A DNA stretch of 8,300 nt, taken from contig CASGVX010000085.1 in assembly GCA_949346185.1 (NCBI GenBank), positions 1-8,300 of the forward strand, read 5' to 3'. Shown here in pieces: positions 6,136 through 8,300 of the stretch. The stretch's first letter is position 1. Every line of letters begins with the position of its first letter. This DNA is from an uncultured Lachnospiraceae bacterium. GTDB lineage: Bacteria > Bacillota > Clostridia > Lachnospirales > Lachnospiraceae. The position numbers and the translations under genes were made by a program. The notes beneath the pieces are model-generated. The model saw nothing but the letters and a program-made list of their open reading frames with translations, searched no databases and was not told where the DNA came from.

Positions 6136-8010
6136 TCATGCTTTTTTCCGCTTCGTCTTTTTATCTGCATACATTTTTATATCCGCCTGATTGTATGCAC
6201 TGTCAAAGTCAAAATCATCAGGAACGCATTTCTGCACCCCGATGCTGACAGAGATAGAAAAAGACTTGTCATGATTCTCATTAATCAGCCGGATGCGCTC
6301 CTGAATCATGGAAATTACATTTTCTTCCCCAACGTCCCGGTCAATAGCAATGCATGCGGCAAACTCGTCCCCGCCAAACCTCCCATATATGGCATGGGGC
6401 AAAGCAAGCCCCCTTAAAGCGTTTGCAGCAGAGCATATGACATAATCCCCATTTTCATGCCCCAGCGTGTCATTTACATATTTTAGGTTGTCAGCATCCA
6501 TAGAAACCACCGCCAGCAGCATGCCCCGGTCAATGGCGCACCGAACCAAATCAGGAAGCGCGGCATAAAAGCCCTTGCGGTTGTATAGTTTTGTCATAGC
6601 ATCATGCTTTGCCATTTCTTCCATGTAATCTGCCGTATACTTGATATATCTTACATTCTGATTGCAGCCCAGCAGAATATTGATTGCCGCAATATACTGA
6701 TTGATCTTTCGGTACTCATGTTCAACCATTTGAAAATAACTGGCGATAAAGCCCAGAGAATTGCTCCAAAAGCCCAGCACGGTCAGCACCAACGGCCGAT
6801 TTTCCCGAATCAGAATATCCCAGCAAGGCGTCATGTCATTTCCTTTGCAGACAGAGAAAAGCGGAATGCTCTCTTCGTCCGGCGTGTATAGCACGCACAA
6901 GGAATCATCCTGATCTAATTCTTCACTTTTAACTAGGGGATTGATTTTATTATCAAAATATGTCTGCTTTAAAAAGATCATGCAGTTTCCAAAATCAACC
7001 TGGCGCAGCCGCTCCGCAATTTCTTCCGCATCATTGCAGGCAACCGCCTTTTCCGTAAGTTCATAAAGCTTGCGCTGCATCTCGAAATATCCATAAAAAG
7101 CGTCCTCGTTTTCCCGGGCAATCTGCCCGAAATTTGGCAAGGGAATCTTTCGTTCGCATCCGCAGCTGGAAAAAATATCCAGGACGAAATCCACCGAATG
7201 AATCCCCTCCACAATCTGCCCTTGCAGTGCCAGCCGAATATTTTTAACGATTTCCTGTACCAGCGCCGGCAGGTCATAATGGCAGGTGGTGATAGGGGGC
7301 GTGCAATATTGCGCCTCCCTGATGCCGTCAAATCCCGTGATGATGACATCTTGGGGAACAGAGATGCCATGACCCTGCAATTCATTGCAGGCAGTAATCG
7401 CCGTAGTATCATTCACACATATAATCGCATCGGGCATCTTTTCTCTTTCTATGAGGGAATTTACCACATCCCGGACAGGCCCGAACCAATAGTCGCCATA
7501 ACTAAGCATATCATCTGTAAAAGAGATATCGTTTTCTCGCAGTACCTTTTTAAATACCTTAATCCGATTCTCAGAATGATATTCTCCTTGAAAGCCGGCA
7601 ATCAAATGAGGGTTTGAGCAATCATGCTCCTCAATTACATGGCGCACCACAAGTTCAAATCCACGTTCATCATCCAATACGATATTGATGTGCCTGCTGC
7701 TCTCGGCACCAACAGTAATAATCGGTTTGTTATGCAATTCTGCCCGGGCAGCCACCTCCTGCAATGCCTGTTTATCATGATAAAATTCTTCATAAATGAC
7801 AATGGCATCAATCACGTCAAAGTCTATTAGGTCAAATACCGTTTTCTCTACCATGTCAGACTCTGTATTCCAGTACAAATCAGAACAGGTGTGGTAAATC
7901 ACCAGACGGTATCCATATTCCAGCAGAGATTCATTCAATTCTGCAACGAACTCTGTATGTTCATATGCTTTAGGAATACATAGTGCGATAATACTGCTGC
8001 CTCTATACAT
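6136..8010 (-). CDS. LacI-like sensor + GAF-like + GGDEF diguanylate cyclase
   Basis: Predicted ligand-controlled diguanylate cyclase of 624 residues, making cyclic di-GMP from two GTP. Domains: a LacI/GalR-type ligand-binding fold (about 6-282; SDLY 43-46, MPDAIICVNDTTA 192-204, TGFDG 225-229) ending in SCGC (Cys283, Cys285); a GAF-like segment with weak signals (about 300-450); then a GGDEF domain (about 464-620). The output domain keeps the metal-binding Asp505 in SMDADNLK, Asn513-Asp514, GHENGD with Asp522, and the intact GGDEF signature (546-550) after GRF. The RxxD product-inhibition site is absent: the aligned residues are LPHA (537-540). The tail is basic (KKTKRKKA). No DNA-binding domain, signal peptide or membrane segment is seen. 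The ATG at 8010 is preceded by AGGGAGA, with GGGAG eleven bases away, slightly long but usable. It shares its sensor architecture with the HD-GYP gene downstream. The catalytic call is strong; the ligand is unknown. Confidence 0.9.
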   Translation of the reverse strand: MYRGSSIIALCIPKAYEHTEFVAELNESLLEYGYRLVIYHTCSDLYWNTESDMVEKTVFDLIDFDVIDAIVIYEEFYHDKQALQEVAARAELHNKPIITVGAESSRHINIVLDDERGFELVVRHVIEEHDCSNPHLIAGFQGEYHSENRIKVFKKVLRENDISFTDDMLSYGDYWFGPVRDVVNSLIEREKMPDAIICVNDTTAITACNELQGHGISVPQDVIITGFDGIREAQYCTPPITTCHYDLPALVQEIVKNIRLALQGQIVEGIHSVDFVLDIFSSCGCERKIPLPNFGQIARENEDAFYGYFEMQRKLYELTEKAVACNDAEEIAERLRQVDFGNCMIFLKQTYFDNKINPLVKSEELDQDDSLCVLYTPDEESIPLFSVCKGNDMTPCWDILIRENRPLVLTVLGFWSNSLGFIASYFQMVEHEYRKINQYIAAINILLGCNQNVRYIKYTADYMEEMAKHDAMTKLYNRKGFYAALPDLVRCAIDRGMLLAVVSMDADNLKYVNDTLGHENGDYVICSAANALRGLALPHAIYGRFGGDEFAACIAIDRDVGEENVISMIQERIRLINENHDKSFSISVSIGVQKCVPDDFDFDSAYNQADIKMYADKKTKRKKA

Positions 8011-8067
8011 AAAAGTACAATCTCCCTTTCATCATGGCATATCATTGCGATGCCAACTCATAGTTCA

Positions 8068-8097
8068 AGTATACTATATGCAACGACAGGAAGTCAA
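8068..8097 (-). promoter_or_regulatory. promoter of the GGDEF gene
   Basis: On the minus strand, TTGACT (8097-8092) and TATACT (8073-8068) are separated by 18 bases, a good sigma-A-type promoter. Transcription would start about 50 bases before the ATG at 8010. The leader can form a small GGCAT/ATGCC hairpin (8054-8050 with 8040-8036). Confidence 0.75.
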
Positions 8098-8142
8098 TGT
8101 ATGCATGCTGCCCGGATGCTTATAACGCTCCCATGCATACAT
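8097..8142. repeat. 11-base perfect inverted repeat beside the GGDEF promoter
   Basis: ATGTATGCATG (8097-8107) and CATGCATACAT (8132-8142) are exact inverse complements, 24 bases apart. The left arm touches the first base of the -35 box of the cyclase promoter. The position fits an operator for a dimeric regulator, or paired sites with half-sites about 35 bases apart. The loop is long and there is no T tract, so a terminator is less likely. Confidence 0.5.
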
Positions 8143-8300
8143 GTTCCAAAAACCAGTAAGATTACTTCGGAAGTTAAGTATCGCAAGATTTTATTTTACC
8201 GCCGAAGTGATTGCTTGGCTGAATCTGCAAATTTGAATAGGAGGAGTTACTATTCACGGTCATTTCTAGAAAAAGAGCAGAATCGTTGTGCTTGCACATA
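8143..8300. other. right edge with no supported gene
   Basis: No coding region is convincing on either strand. A plus-strand frame from ATG 8116 stays open to the window end (61 codons) but has no ribosome site and no recognisable sequence. Shorter frames at 8141-8236 (+, 31 codons) and 8263-8174 (-, 29 codons) also lack ribosome sites. Structure is present: 8160-8170 can pair with 8202-8212 (core ACTTCGG/CCGAAGT). A strong AGGAGG at 8239-8244 sits in the loop of TGAATAG/CTATTCA (8234-8256), yet no ATG, GTG or TTG follows at a usable distance. Confidence 0.4.

Noticed and set aside
8011..8040. Short upstream frame (MKGRLYFYV) overlapping the GGDEF start in another frame
   Set aside because: It has no ribosome site of its own; AGGGAGA lies inside it and serves the main ATG.
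8174..8263. 29-codon minus-strand frame starting MTVNSNSSYS
   Set aside because: There is no ribosome site before it and it is short; not supportable as a gene without conservation data.

Overview
The window looks like chromosome from a low-to-moderate GC Bacillota, most likely a gut-type clostridium close to Lachnospiraceae. The reasons are GGAGG-type Shine-Dalgarno sites, sigma-A-like promoters with TATAAT/TATACT boxes, a FabV-type enoyl reductase, and cytoplasmic LacI-like sensor domains fused to cyclic-di-GMP enzymes. The taxonomy is an inference from gene style; there is no rRNA or marker gene here.

Left half (1-3896, + strand): three genes of acyl-CoA/acyl-thioester metabolism in one direction. 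They are a thiolase-fold protein (77-1237), a compact AMP-forming acyl-CoA synthetase (1308-2549) and a FabV/TER trans-2-enoyl reductase (2715-3896). From memory, the first two resemble the staphylococcal VraB/VraA pair in sequence. The set could activate an acid, condense or cleave a 3-ketoacyl thioester, and saturate an enoyl thioester. The ketoreductase and dehydratase that would close such a cycle are not in the window and may lie upstream, because the window opens only 76 bases before the first start and shows no promoter there. FabV is preceded by a 165-base gap that can fold into a branched RNA. The block ends at two strong hairpins (3920-4002).

Right half (4007-8010, - strand): two paralogous signalling proteins converge on the first block. 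Upstream in transcription is a LacI-like ligand-binding domain, a GAF-like middle segment and a GGDEF diguanylate cyclase (6136-8010). It is followed by a protein with the same front end and an HD-GYP-type phosphodiesterase output (4007-5995). Neither has a DNA-binding domain, a signal peptide or an evident membrane segment, so both should sense ligands in the cytoplasm. One should make and the other destroy cyclic di-GMP. Each has its own recognisable promoter. The sensors share long sequence signatures, including a CGC motif at the end of the ligand-binding domain, but differ at a position typical of ligand binding. This make/break pair driven by divergent copies of one sensor is the most interesting system in the window.

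Right edge (8011-8300): the leader and promoter of the cyclase gene, an 11-base perfect inverted repeat beside its -35 box, and about 150 bases with no gene I can support.
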